From Closterium sp. NIES-65 (Eukaryota; Streptophyta; Zygnematophyceae; Desmidiales; Closteriaceae): a DNA stretch of 64,000 bases. Shown here piece after piece: positions 21,332 through 32,311 of the stretch (positions are counted from its first letter, which is position 1; each line of letters opens with the position of its first letter). The translations under genes and the position numbers were made by a program. The notes under the pieces are model-generated. The model was given only the letters and a program-made list of their open reading frames with translations, did not search any database and had not been told where the DNA came from. The stretch covers positions 806,001 to 870,000 of the forward strand of contig CANXME010000531.1 of NCBI GenBank assembly GCA_948144175.1, written 5' to 3'.

Positions 21332-23811
21332 TCAAGAGGAGAGCAAGTGAGGCAAGACAGGCATAAGACCCAACTGGGTACAGAAGCGCTGATGATCACA
21401 AGGCGGAAGTGCCTTGGTGAAGACATCAGCAGTGTTGGCCTCAGAGGCCACGTACGAAAGTTGCAACTGACCACGCTCCTGTAGCTCACGAGCAAGGAAG
21501 TAGTGGAGAGCAATGTGCTTTGTTCTGTGCTCCAGTCTCTGCTCTCGACACAAGGCCAGCATGGCCTTGTTGTCTACGTACAGGACTGGAGGAGAACGAG
21601 GCTGCTCTCCAAGGTCGGTCAGCAGGTAGGTGAGCCAGCGAAGTTCCTGAGCAGCCATGGCTCCTGCGTAGATCTCAGCCTCACAGCTGGAGCCGAGAAC
21701 AGAAGACGAGCGAGTAGCCCGCCACGAAACAGAGCCGGAACCAAGGCTGAAGGTGTAACCCTGTGACGACCGCTGCGTAGCCTGGTCGTCAGCCCAAGAA
21801 GCGTCTGCGTGACCAGTGAGGACCACTGGACTCCGCCCTCCAAGCACTAGCCCCATGCCCGACGTACTGCACAAGTAGCGCAACACCCTCTTCGCTGCAG
21901 CCATGTGCTCTGGTCGGTGTCTCCCAGGAGCAACATAGCGTGTGAGAATGCTAAGAGGGTATGCAAGGTCAGGTCGTGTGCAGGTCATCAGGTACATGAG
22001 GCAGTCAACAAGCTCTGGGTACGGGCCACTCGACTCTACGGACTCATCTGAAGGCAGAGCTGAGAGCGAGTGGCGAGTAGACAGAGGAGTGGCCTGAGGC
22101 GAGGAGTACGTGAAGCCGAAGCGCTGAAGGACCTGCTGCACCATGTGTGATTGAGTCAGGATGATGGTGCGGCGTGCTCTGTTCCGAGTGATCTGCAAAC
22201 CAAGGTAGCTGCGCAGTTCACCCAGGTCTGTGCACGTGTGTCTCTTCTGAAGCTCGGACTTCACGTAGGCGAGTCCAGCAGTGTCAGCTGTGGCAAAGAC
22301 CAAGTCGTCGACGTACACGAGGATGTAGAACGGCGGCAGGGAGGTGTCGGTGCGTAGAAACAGCGACGGGTCGGCAGTAGAAGGAGCAAACCCAAGAGCT
22401 GCAAGCGTAGTCCTCAGTGTGTCGTGCCACTCACGCGGTGCCTGGCGGAGACCGTAGACTGGCCGCCGAAGGCTCCACTTGGTGCCAGGAGGAAAAGTCC
22501 TTGTGAAGCCAAGTGGGCGACGCAGCCAGATCTCCTCGTGCAGACTGCCCTGCAAGAAAGCAGTGCTGAAGTCAAAAGAGTGTAGCTCGTAGTCACGGTG
22601 AGCAGCTACGTGCAGCAGTACCCGAAGAGTGGTCATCTTCGGGGTGGGAGAGAAGGTCTGAAAGTAGTGAACTCCCTGCCGCTGTCTGAAGCCACGAGCT
22701 ACGTAACGCGCCTTGAAGACAGGCGGAGAACCCGGCGGTCGCTTCACCCTGAAGATCCACATGCCACTGACGATGTTCGCCCCAGGAGGGGGGACAGCGT
22801 CAACGTAGGTGCCTGTGGACTTCCAGGAAGCCATCTCTGCATCCATAGCTGCCTGCCACTGAGAAGAGTAGCGACCCTCTATTGCCTCCGCGTAAGAGCG
22901 CGGAGTCGGGATGTCAAGTGCATCCGGGTCTCCCTCAGGGGTAAGCAGTATGGACACGAGATGAGGTGAAGCAGCGGCCAAGCACTGGAACTCCTCCTGC
23001 CTGTCCTCAAGGACGTCCGTGCCAAGGGCACACTCACCCCCGACGGACGGAGGACAGACAGACTCAGACTCAGCGACAAGACTAGCAGCGTAGTCTAGGC
23101 GACAGCGAGCAGCAAAGTCGACGAGCTCAGTAACTAGGGCAGACGCAGCAGTGGACTCAAAGGAAGGGTCAGTGATGACAGTTCCAAGGAGACGCGTAAC
23201 AGTAGGACTGGCAGCACGAAGGGAGTCAGACCTCGGGTCAGCAACAGCAGGATGAGAGGACGCAGGAGGAGACGGCAGTGGGCACGCTGTGGAGCACTGG
23301 AAGGACGAAGCGCCATCCAATGAGTGCCCGGGACAGCAGGAAGACGCTGACGAGGGACACGACCACCAGTGGAAGCAGCACGGACAGGCGACTCACGGCG
23401 AGACTCAGGCGACGTAGGACGAGACTCAGGCTCACGACGCTCAGTAAGACCTCCAGTCGGACCAGTGTAAGGAGCAGGACCAGGGAGAGAGGAGGCAGAC
23501 GGTAGCTGTGACTGCAGCTGGACAGACGGAGGACACCCTAAGGAGGGAGGAGGACAAGGAGGAGGAAGCTGACCAAGAACCTGCTGAAGAAGCGGAACGA
23601 AGTACGGCCGCTGCCACGCAGTGACTCCAGAACCAGCAGAGACACCAACGCCAGGGTCCTCAGTACTAGCAGCAGCTCCAACACCAGGGTCCACAGCACC
23701 AGCCGCAGCTCCAACTCCCGGGTCCTCAGCACCAGCAGCAGCTCCAACGCCCAAGTCCGCAGCACCAGCAGCAGCTCCAACGCCCGGGTCCGCAGCACCA
23801 GCAGCAGCTCC
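21332..23811 (-). pseudogene. pol: Element D RT and RNase H
   Basis: 662 codons are open at 21332-23320: linker, then RT (MDAEMASWKSTGTYVD, FKARYVARGF, YVDDLVFA) and RNase H (GHADASWADD, SSCEAEIYAG, YVDNKA, NTADVFTK). The low-complexity linker (GAADPGVG type units, 23321-23811) is frameshifted. Catalytic residues look intact, but no integrase or protease is joined to it in the sense direction. Confidence 0.88.
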
Positions 23812-25168
23812 TTCACCCGGTAGCCGGGGTCGGACCTGTACACACTGACTACTGCGTCCCTTCAGGTTGCTGCGTCTGCATCTGCGTCCGCGTCAGGTCA
23901 GCTGTCTGCCCGCTGCTCGTGTCGCTCTCTAGCACACGAGACTGTCCTCTGGCACCACCGACTTGGCCCCCCGTCTATGCAGCGCCTTCATGCCATGCAC
24001 TCCCGGTACCTTGTCTCTGGTCTTCCCAGGGTCCTCCCTCCCCTCCCACCCTCGCCTGCTCCTCCCTGTCTTCCCTGTGTCGAGGGGCGGCAGCGCGCCG
24101 CTCCTCACTCCTCCTCGTTTCCCCCGACGACTGCTCCGTTGCAGACGCTCCACATGGACGTGTGGGGCCTAGCCCGCATCCGTGGTTAGGGTCAGGAGAG
24201 GTACTTCCTGATAGTTGTTGACGACTACTCGCGCTACACCACGGTCTTCCCCTTGCGCACCAAGGGTGAGGTCCTTGATGTCTTGATCCCTTGGATCCGC
24301 AAAGTCTGTCTCCAGCTCAGCGAGCGTTTCCGCTTGGACTTTCCTGTCCTGCGCTTGCACTCTGACAGAGGTGGTGAGTTCTCCTCCGACCTCTTGGCAG
24401 CCTACTGCGCTGAGCACGGCATTGAGCAGTCGTTCACGCTTCCGGCCTCTCCACAGCAGAATGGGGTTGCGGAGCGCCGCATTGGCCTGGTCATGGAGGT
24501 CGCTCGTACCTCCTTGATCCATGCGGCTGCCCCCCACTTTCTGTGGCCGTTTGCGGTCCGGTACGCTGCGCATCAGCTCAACCTCTGGCCCCGTGTCTCC
24601 TTGCCGGAGACCTCGCCCACACTGCTGTGGATGGGGGAGGTTGGCGATGCGTCGCGTTTCCGGGTCTGGGGATCTCGAGCTTTTGTCCGCGATTCGTCTG
24701 CGGACAAGCTCTCCTCTCGTGCTGTTCCCTGCGTCTTCCTCGGCTTTGTCCCGGACGCGCCTGGTTGGCAGTTTTACCACGCCACCTCGCGCTGGGTCTT
24801 GCCCTCTCAGGACGTCACTTTTGACGAGTCTGTCCCCTACTACCGCCTCTTTCCCTACCGCACTGCCCCGCTCCCCCCCCCGCCTCTCTTCCTCGCGCCA
24901 GGTGCTGCTGTCGTAGACCCCCTCCCCCCTCAGGGTGCCGCTCCCTCAGGTGTGTCTCAGGTAGACCCGGTTGAGCCTGTTGAGGTAGCTGACGACTCTC
25001 GTCCTACTGGGGGTGCTGAGCCTGGGGGTGCGGAGACTGGGGGTGCTGAGCCTGGGGGTGCGGAGACTGGGGGTGCTGAGCCTGGGGGTGCGGGGCCTGG
25101 GGGTGCTGAGCCTGGGGGTGCTGAGCCTGCGGGTGCTGAGCCTGGGGGTGCTGAGCGTGGGGGTGCTG
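23812..25168 (+). pseudogene. Inverted integrase segment of D
   Basis: Plus strand: FTR-stop-PGSDLYTLTT, the HHCC motif (WHHRLGP...CLPC), the integrase core (MDVWG, VVDDYSRYTTVF, LHSDRGGEFSS, PQQNGVAERR) and AEPGG linker units. It aligns with 38.6-40.0 kb of E, where the same part is in minus orientation beside RT. TAG stops at 23821-23823 and 24187-24189 both replace CAG. The breakpoints lie in the pre-integrase region and the repetitive linker. Confidence 0.85.
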
Positions 25169-26354
25169 AGCCGGTGCGCAGGACGTAGGTGCACGGACCA
25201 AAACCCCCACCCCGCTGGCGTGCAGTGTACCACTCACGGAGCTGCTGAGGGGACAGGGTCTCACGACCACGTTGCTGCTGCTGGCGCGGACCACCACCGG
25301 TGCCACTCCTCTGCGTAGACCCGCGACCAGCTCCACCTCCACCTCCGCCCCCTCCGCCGCCTCCGCCACCACCGCCGCCTCCACCACCACCACCGCCTCC
25401 GCTACCGCCGCCTCCTCCGCTCCCTCCGCCACCGCCGCCGCCTCCGCCCCCACTGCCGCCACCGGTACCCCCACCCCCTCCACCGCTCCCTCCTCCACCC
25501 CCACTCCCTCCGCCGCCTCCACCGCCACCTCCACCGCTCCCGCCAGCTCCTCCAGTGCCCTTGCCCCCCTTGCCCCTGCCTGTGCGGCGCTTCCTCGAAG
25601 GGGCAGATGCAGCGCCGACCGACTCGAGACCAACGAGGTCGGCAGCAGCAGCAGAAGTGACAAAGGGCAAGAGGGGGGAGGGAGAACACCCCTCAAAGAC
25701 AGGGGTGCGAGGGTCACCACGAGAGGCACCTACATCGACTATGCTCTTTTCCGCCGCTAGGAGGGACTTCTCGAGGAGGTCAATGGTGAGGGTGGTGGGG
25801 CACACAGCTAGGAAGTGGTCCCTGACCACTCTAAGGGAGTCAGGGAGTCGGGTGACTATGAAGTAGAGGGTGATGTACATGGGGGGGGGTTCTTGGCGCA
25901 GAAGTCAGCAGGAAGCGCAGCGCGGTAGCGAGTGTCACTAGTGCGGAGGTGCGTAATGAGATCAGCGATTGTGGGAAAGGCAGCAAGGTCAGGGAAGAGG
26001 TACGGCAGCATGAGACGGCTCAGTGCAGCAGTGGCAGGGGAGGAGTAGCGTGCAACTAAAGCGTCGTACAAGGTCTGAGCACTCTTGTACTGACTAAAGT
26101 GTGCACGCTCGGAGGTAGGGAGGTGGCGACGCACAGCAAGACGTGCAGCAGCGTCGCGCGTGGCCCACTGGGAACGAACAGTGGCATCAGCATCAGCAGC
26201 AGGGGCAGGGGAAGCGCCAGAGGTGAGGTCAAAGAGAGAGAGAGAGACCGTCTGCCGTATCGCACTGTAAGAACAGCTGCAAATCATCTACCCAGACCTC
26301 GAAGTCAATGGCCCGACCCTCAGCGTCAAAAGCTAGGACACTAGGGGTAGCCAT
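25169..26354 (-). pseudogene. gag: Element C gag, frameshifted
   Basis: ATG at 26354 begins the MATPSVLAFDAEG frame. It breaks at the NPPP tract (9 G on plus at about 25881-25889 against 10 in B) and continues in another frame through MYITLYFIVTRLPDSL, ASRGDPRTPVFEGCSPSP, a polyglycine tail and LREWYTARQRGGGFGPCTYVLRTG, where D begins. A second break lies near 26255. Unlike B there is no stop after the glycine tail, so gag and pol were one frame in this family. Confidence 0.88.
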
Positions 26355-26409
26355 GACGACAGTAGACTAGCAGTGCAAGCAGTAGGGTGAGGGCAGTGCA
26401 GTGAAAGAG

Positions 26410-27420
26410 GTGCTGTGCTCACCAGACAGGGCAGCTCAGGCAGGTCGGAAGTAGGGCGGCTCCGCGGCTCGGCTGCGGGGCGGCTCGGCGGCTCGGCTGC
26501 GGGGCGGCTCGGCGGCTCGGCTGCAGGGCAGCTCGGCTGCTGGGCGGCTCGGGTGCTGGGCGGCTCGGCTGCTGGGCGGCTCGGCTGCTGGGCGGCTCGG
26601 CTGCTCGGCGGCTCGGCTGCTGGGCGGCTCGGCTGCTGGGCGGCTCGGCTGCTCGGCGGCTGAGTGGCTCGGCGGCTCGGCTGTCCGGGTGCTCCGGTGC
26701 AAGGGCGGCTCGGCGGTGCTGCTGCAGGGTGGCGCGGCGCTGCAGCAGGTGAGAGGCGGCGAGGCCATAGTAGAGGGCGGCAAGGCCGCAGCAGGAGGCG
26801 GCGAGACCGCAGTGAGGGCGGCGAGGCCGCAGTGAGGGCGGCGAGGCCGCAGCAGAGGCGGGCGGCGACGGGCCGCTCTAGGGTGGCGGCGGGCCGCTGC
26901 GGATAGGGCGGCGACGGGCCGCTGTAGGGCGGCGGCAGGCCGCCGGGGATAGGGCGGCGACGGGCCGCTGTAGGGCGGCGGCAGGTCGCTGCGGTGGGGG
27001 CGGCGTCAAGGCGCTGCGGAGCGGGCGGCGACGGGCCGCTTTAGGGCGACGGCGGGCCGCTGCGGAGCGGGCGGCGGCGGGCCGGTTTAGGGCGGCGACG
27101 GGCCGCTGCAGAACGGGCGGCGGCGGGCCGCTTTAGGGCGGCGGCGGGCCGCTGCGGAAAGGGCGGCTGCGGGCCGCTTAGGGCGTCGGCGGGCCGCTGC
27201 AGAACAGGCGGCGGCGGGCCGGGTTAGTGCGGCGACGGGCCGCTGCAGAACGGGCGGCGGCGGGCCGCTTTAGGGCGGCGGCGGGCCGCTGTGGAAAGGG
27301 CGACGGCGGGCCGCTTAGGGCGGCGGCGGGCCGCTGCGGAAAGGGCGGCGACGAGCCGCCTTAGGGCGACGGCGGGCCGCTGCGGAAAGGGCGACGGGCC
27401 GCTAGGGGCCGCCGCTAGGT
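26410..27420 (-). repeat. GC-rich tandem-repeat leader of element C
   Basis: GGCTCGGCTGCTGGGC units (26450-26670) pass into units of about 21-24 bp such as GGGCGGCGGCGGGCCGCT (26860-27400). It has the same location as in B, Z and E but a different dominant unit. Confidence 0.83.
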
Positions 27421-27522
27421 TAGGCGCGCTTCGGGCAGGGGGGCAGGACGCGCCCCGGGCAAGAAAAAAATCGGTTGGTGGGCCCTAGGAACAGTTCCCA
27501 CGAGGGAACCTGCTCGATACAA

Positions 27523-27654
27523 TGAGAAAATACAAACGAGAATGAATGAACTATGAATGAAGTGAGTACATATAGGAAACCCTAATTGGGTTGTACCCCC
27601 TATGGGATACCCCACTATAGCCTACACAACAGCATAAGCTATAATGTTCTGACA
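27523..27654 (-). repeat. 5' LTR of element C
   Basis: 132 bp, identical to 16023-16154 as far as I can read. On the minus strand it is followed by TTGTATCGAGCAGG (27522 downward), the probable PBS. Confidence 0.93.
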
Positions 27655-27659
27655 AAGGT

Positions 27660-27754
27660 GGTTCAAAGTCTCATCATTAAACGCTTCCGCTACCACATCA
27701 CTAGACCCAGAGATTTACCCTACCAAAGATCCTAAGGGGCTTTTCAGCCCAACA
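27660..27754 (+). repeat. 3' LTR of element A, right piece
   Basis: It aligns with the last 95 bp of the 5' LTR (2910-3004, GGTTCAGAGTCTC...CCCAACA) and completes the LTR broken at 16022. ATTT follows at 27755. Confidence 0.92.
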
Positions 27755-28772
27755 ATTTTTACCCTGTTACTAGAGGATAATGTTGAATGTTTTGCCTGAA
27801 ATCTCAGGATGGCCGTGATATTTTGCCCCGAAGCAACAGGATGGAAGTGAGGAACGCCCTGACGCGAATTAAGGATGGGGGAGGCGCGTGGGGAAGGGGG
27901 GGGGGGGGGGGGGGGGGGGGGGTGGAGAAGGGAGAGCCTGTGTTTGTTTCCCCCTGGAATCTGGTCCTGCCTTGGCACGAACGATCCTTTGCCACGTTGT
28001 ATTTATCGCATGCACCCTTAGTTGCGATGTTCTCTCGTTGGCACGCTGTGTTACCAATCAGGGTCTTGCGATTTTTCTGCCCAGAGAAATCACCTCATAT
28101 GGACCATCAGCAGTCCATGGATCGTGCATTCCACTGGGAAAAGACAGCACGCAAACAGCATGAGCCCATCATTTTCTTTTGCCAGTCCTGCAGATCTTTC
28201 TTTCCAATGGAAGCCAGATGCATCTCATCTAGAGGTGATGCGCAAAGTACGGGGCTCCACCCACTGGCGGGAAAGAGGGAAAGTCTGAGCTCACTCCCCC
28301 CTTTCCACCCTCCGACTCCAATTCTGACTCCAAATTTACCAGTTCTCTACAACCGGGCTGATGCAGCACTCTTACCCAAGCTGCCACTGCTTCCAGCCCT
28401 CGTCATCCCCGTCTGCTAGTCCCGTAGCTCCTAATGGAAACTAGATGCACCTCACATGGACCGTCGGCAATGCGCAGAGTGCGGGCTGATATTGAGGGGG
28501 GAGTGTCAACTGGAGTGTTGGTGATATTGAGGGGGGGGGGGAGTCAATTGGCATGCATGTGATATTTGGGGGGGGAGTATCAACTGGTGTGCAGGTGATA
28601 TTGAGGGAGAGTGTCAATTGGAGCGCAAGTGATATTGGGGGAGAGTGTCAATTGGCGTGCAAGTGATATTGGGAGAGCGTGTCAATTGGCGTGCATGTGA
28701 TGGGGTGGGAGTGTAAACTAGCGTGCACGTGATATAGGGAGGGGGAGTGTCAACTGACGTGCAGGTGATATT
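27755..28772. other. Non-coding stretch with G run and minisatellite
   Basis: A 27-base G run lies at 27896-27922. A plus-strand open frame across 27787-28419 has no recognisable domain and includes the homopolymer, so I do not call it a gene. From 28470 the minisatellite begins. Confidence 0.6.
28470..28770. repeat. Minisatellite, unit about 36 bp
   Basis: Roughly eight diverged units built on GTGATATTGGGGGAGAGTGTC followed by AATTGGCGTGCAA. G-tract length varies between units. Confidence 0.85.
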
Positions 28773-28880
28773 TGTTAGAGTTACGTAGCACAATGTCTCG
28801 AATAGTAAGGAGAGGGTTACAAGTAGGAGTGTCGAGAGAATTCCTGTACCCTATACTATGCATCTAACTACAGCCTAACA
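28773..28880 (-). repeat. Solo copia LTR
   Basis: 108 bp from TGTTAG to CTAACA, with internal motifs (GTACCCTATA, CTACAGCCTAACA) matching the LTRs of B-E in minus orientation. No internal element sequence adjoins it. Flanks do not show a convincing target-site duplication. Confidence 0.65.
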
Positions 28881-28939
28881 TATCTAGTGGCCCTCAGGAT
28901 CCCACATTGACAGCGGATTGCAACTCACTTCGGCAATCA

Positions 28940-29636
28940 ATGGCAAATGCTCTTGCACAAGCACCAACACAAGCCCCAACCGAAGCACCCATCACCATCA
29001 CCTTGGTGACGCCTTCAGCGTCCTGACAAGACAACGTGGGACAACACTCAGCCGCAGCCAGTGACGGCGCCGCCCAACACATGCCGGGCATGGAGCAAAC
29101 CAGGGAAACACCAGGCGTAAACACACCCCGCGACAACCGTTGTCACGTCAGCATTGCGGCAACATTCGGCAATAACCACATCGCCGAGACAATGCCGCTC
29201 AAGCCGCAGCGTCCGCCTTGTTTCGACCCAAGCCAGCATGGAGGTCCGACGGTTAAATCGTGGGTGTTCACTATGATATATGTATATATATATATATACT
29301 TTTCTAAACGCAAATTACGTCACATCGGATGACGTCGTCTCTCTGCTGCGTGGGCCAGCCATGGACTGGTGGCGAGTAATTGTTACCCCAAGGAGCGGCT
29401 ACAAGCCACTGCTGCAAGGAGAAAGGCCCTCGAGGCTAACTATTACCAGGAGCATTTTGTTCTATGAAGTCGCTCAATACCGCACGTGGGATGCGTGGTG
29501 TGCAGGGCTATGTGCGGGCTTTGAGCCAAACACGGCTTCGATTTCAGCACGCCATAAGCTGCGCACTTGGCGACAGCTCAAGTCATTTCAAGACTACACC
29601 ATCGGTTTTCTCGCGCTATGCGAATAGGCCGGCTAC
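28940..29636 (+). pseudogene. gag: Gypsy gag fragment of F
   Basis: It starts MANALAQAPTQAPTEAP, meets one TGA near 29024, then continues in frame through PPCFDPSQHGGPTVKSW. A TA microsatellite (about 29276-29300) shifts the frame, after which NANYVTSDDVVSLLRGPAMDWW and RHKLRTWRQLKSFQDYTIGF follow, the usual retrotransposon gag core of gypsy elements. It ends at the E insertion. Confidence 0.78.
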
Positions 29637-29639
29637 ATG

Positions 29640-29774
29640 TGTTGAAAGAACTGAACAGGAATGAATGAACTAAGAGTGAAAACAGTACGAATACCTAACC
29701 CTAGAATTGTGTACCCCCTACAGGCTAACCCACTGTAGCCTGAACAAGCACAACAACATATATAATGTTTGACA
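29640..29774 (-). repeat. 3' LTR of element E
   Basis: TGTTGAAAGAAC...GTTTGACA on plus; the complement of the PPT (CACCCCCATGGG) follows on the right. Confidence 0.94.
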
Positions 29775-30008
29775 CACCCCCATGGGCGAAGTGGGGAGAA
29801 CTAGGGGTCACAAGACCAGTCAAGGCAAAGCAAGGCAAAACAAGCTCAGGGTGGATCTCAAGGATACCACACAAATTCCGAGCACAAGCAAGTGGTCACA
29901 AGACCAGTTCACATGCACGGTGATAATAGAGCAAAAGGTACAATGATCACAACCTAGCAAGAGTAAACATGCAGGTATATATATATAGAGATCAGAGTAC
30001 AAACAGGC

Positions 30009-31751
30009 TCAAGAAGTAAGCAAGTGAGGTCCAGTAGGCACAAGGCCTAGAAGAGTGCAAAAGCGCTGATGGTCACAAGGCTGAAGTGCCTTGGTGAACA
30101 CATCAGCAGGGTTGGCCTCAGAGGCCACGTAACGCAGGCGAAGCTGACCACGCTGCTTTAGCTCTCGAGCAAGGAAGTAACGCAGAGCAATGTGCTTCGT
30201 TCTGTGCTCGAGTCTATGCTCCTCACACAAGGCAATGGCTGCCTTGTTGTCGACGTACAGCACTGGAGGAGAACGAGGCTGCTATCCGAGGTTGGTCAGC
30301 AAGTAGGTGAGCCAGCGTAGCTCCTGGGCCGCCATGGCTGTGGCGTAGATCTCAGCCTCACAACTGGAGCTGAGAACAGAAGAAGAGCGAGTAGAACGCC
30401 AAGAAACTGAACCAGAGCCAAGACTGAAGGAGTAACCCTGAGACGACCGCTGAGTAGCCTGGTCGTCTGCCCAAGAAGCGTCTGAGTGCCCAGTGAGAAC
30501 AACTGGGACTCGCCCTCCAAGCATTAGCCCCATGCCCGACGTACTGCACAAGTAGCGCAACACCCTCTTAACTGCATCTATGTGCTCCTTTCGGTGACGG
30601 CCGGGAGCGACATAGCGTGCAAGAATGCTGAGAGGGTATGCAAGGTCAGGTCGAGTGCAGGTCATCAGGTACATGAGGCAACCCACAAGCTCTGGATACG
30701 GGCCACTCGACTCTACCGACTCATCCGAAGGCAGAGCTGAGAGCGAGTGAACGGTAGGCAGAGGAGTGGGCTGAGGCGAGGAGTACGTGAAGCGGAAGCG
30801 CTGAAGGACCTGCTGCACCATGTGTGACTGAGTCAAGGTGATGGTGCGGCGTGCTCTGACCCGGGTGATCCGCAAGCCAAGATAGCTTGTCAGTTCACCC
30901 AGGTCTGTGCACGTGTGTCTCTTCTGCAGCTCCGACTTCACGTGGGCGAGTGCCACAGTGTCAGCAGTAGCAAAGACCAAGTCGTCGACGTACACAAGGA
31001 CGTAGAACGGCGGCAGTGAGGTGTCGGTGCGTAGAAACAACGACGGGTCAGCAGTAGAAGGCGCGAACCCAAGAGCCGCAAGTGTAGTCCTCAGTGTGTC
31101 GTGCCACTCACGAGGCACCTGGCGCAGACCGTAGACTGGCCGTCGGAGGCTCCACTGGGTACCAGGAGGGAACGACCCAGTGAAGCCAGGTGGACGGCGC
31201 AGCCAGATCTCCTCGTGTAGGCTGCCCCGTAGGAAAGCTGTGCTGAAGTCAAGCGAGTGGAGCTCGTAGTCACGCTGAGCGGCGACGTGCAGCAGAACCC
31301 GAAGAGTGGTCATCTTCGGGGTCGGGGAGAAGGTCTGGAAGAAGTCAACTCCCTCTCGGTGACAGAAGCCTCGTGCAACGTAACGCGCCTTGAAGACAGG
31401 CGCAGAGCCCGGCGGCCGCTTCACCCTGAAAATCCACATGCCACTGACGATGTTCGCCCCAGGTGGGGGAACCTCGTCGACGTAGGTGCCTGTGGACTTC
31501 CAGGAAGCCATCTCTGTGTCCATGGCTGACTGCCACTGAGAGGAGTAGGGACCGGCCATCGCCTCTGCGTAAGAGCGTGGGGTCGGGATGTCTGGTGCAT
31601 CCGGGTCTCCCTCAGGGGCAACAAGCATGGACACGAGATGGGGCAAAGCGGCAACAAAGCACTCAAACTCCTCCTGCTTGTCCTCAAGGACGTCAGTGCC
31701 AAGAGCACACTCACCCCCGACGGACGGAGGACAAACAGACTCAGACTCAGC
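30009..31751 (-). pseudogene. pol: Element E RT and RNase H
   Basis: RT frame of 454 codons (30282-31646, extending upstream to G at 31752) with MASWKSTGTYVDEV, FKARYVARGF and YVDDLVFA, then RNase H (GHSDASWADD, SSCEAEIYAT). One TAG at 30279-30281 replaces the GAG/Glu of D (LGEQPRSPP). The last 84 codons (YVDNKAAIALC, NPADVFTK) are open at 30009-30263. Apart from that stop and the G insertion the enzyme looks whole. Confidence 0.9.
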
Positions 31752-32261
31752 TGATGGAAAGCGAGCGAATCTGGAGAGCGTACAAGAGATTAAGTCCGCC
31801 GACTTCGACGGAACATTGCGTGCAGCTCACGTAATCTTAAACTATAAGCAGGTACGCGTTAGAAAGGTCTTAATCTCTACTTTCCAGAATGGTAACGCAC
31901 GCTTTCAACAAAGATCTAGGCCGATCGCTATCGCGATCTAAGTGCGACGGTGTATCCTGGCGGAATTACTAGGCAGCCATGGATTAGTTCAAGAAAGTAG
32001 CTTTAGCAAGAGTTCAGATCTGAAAAGTGACGAGTTGTTCAAACCCTACCAGCCCAACCCTCGCCCTACAACAATCCCCAACAAACCACAGTGCTAAACT
32101 AGCAACACCAAAGCTGTTGTAGTGAATAGCAAAGGTTTGTTGGTGCTTGCTGGGTGCAAGATCAATTCCAGCCCGCAACAAGTCTAACCACCACATTTTG
32201 CCCAAACCCTTAGCCCACAACCAGCTAGAGCAAAATACCACAACCACCTACACAATCAACA
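31752..32261 (-). repeat. 3' LTR of element G
   Basis: TGATGGAAAGCG...ACAATCAACA on plus. On the minus strand it is preceded by GCAAGGGGGAG, a canonical copia PPT. Confidence 0.94.
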
Positions 32262-32311
32262 CTCCCCCTTGCTCGTGCTGGAGGTGGCTGAACACCACTG
32301 GGCAAAATCCT

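Larger units (their letters stand above)
20994..25168 (-). mobile_element. Rearranged copia fragment D, nested in C
   Basis: One LTR (20994-21119), PPT, 3' UTR and an intact RT-RNase H part in minus orientation, followed by the family's integrase part in plus orientation (23812-25168). The second LTR, gag and protease are absent. Left of D, C ends at its zinc-knuckle region; right of D, C gag resumes with about 12 bp of the expected sequence missing and no target-site copy. So D inserted in C, and its 5' end was later inverted and deleted together with a little of C. The exact order of events is an inference. Confidence 0.8.
16023..27654 (-). mobile_element. Copia element C, nested in the 3' LTR of A and split by D
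   Basis: 132-bp LTRs at 16023-16154 and 27523-27654 that I read as identical. Target-site duplication AAGGT at 16018-16022 and 27655-27659. The interior carries pol (16361-20993), then D, then gag (about 25169-26354) and the repeat leader. Despite identical LTRs, pol has several stops and frame breaks, so C probably moved with enzymes supplied in trans or decayed fast. Confidence 0.93.
2556..27754 (+). mobile_element. Copia element A, full-length host element split by B and C
   Basis: It has a 5' LTR at 2556-3004, PBS at 3005, gag from 3060, pol resuming after B at 11941, RNase H end at 15630, and a 3' LTR in two pieces (15669-16022 and 27660-27754). The flanks share ATTT (2552-2555 and 27755-27758; a 5-bp ATTTT duplication may have lost one T). 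Without B and C it would be about 6 kb. Stop codons in pol and a changed protease active site show it is old and no longer autonomous. Confidence 0.93.

Noticed and set aside
23812-25168. Independent plus-strand copia element
   Set aside because: No LTR, PBS or gag of its own. It matches the part missing from D, so inversion within D explains it.
27787-28419. Plus-strand frame of 210 codons
   Set aside because: It spans a 27-base G run, shows no domain, and another frame on the same strand is open as well.
28470-28770. CRISPR-like direct repeats here and at 51034, 54030 and 55385
   Set aside because: Units are contiguous, diverged and without unique spacers; the context is eukaryotic.
28773-28880. 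5' LTR of gypsy element F
   Set aside because: Its sequence matches the copia LTRs of B-E in minus orientation and not the 3' LTR of F at 44619.
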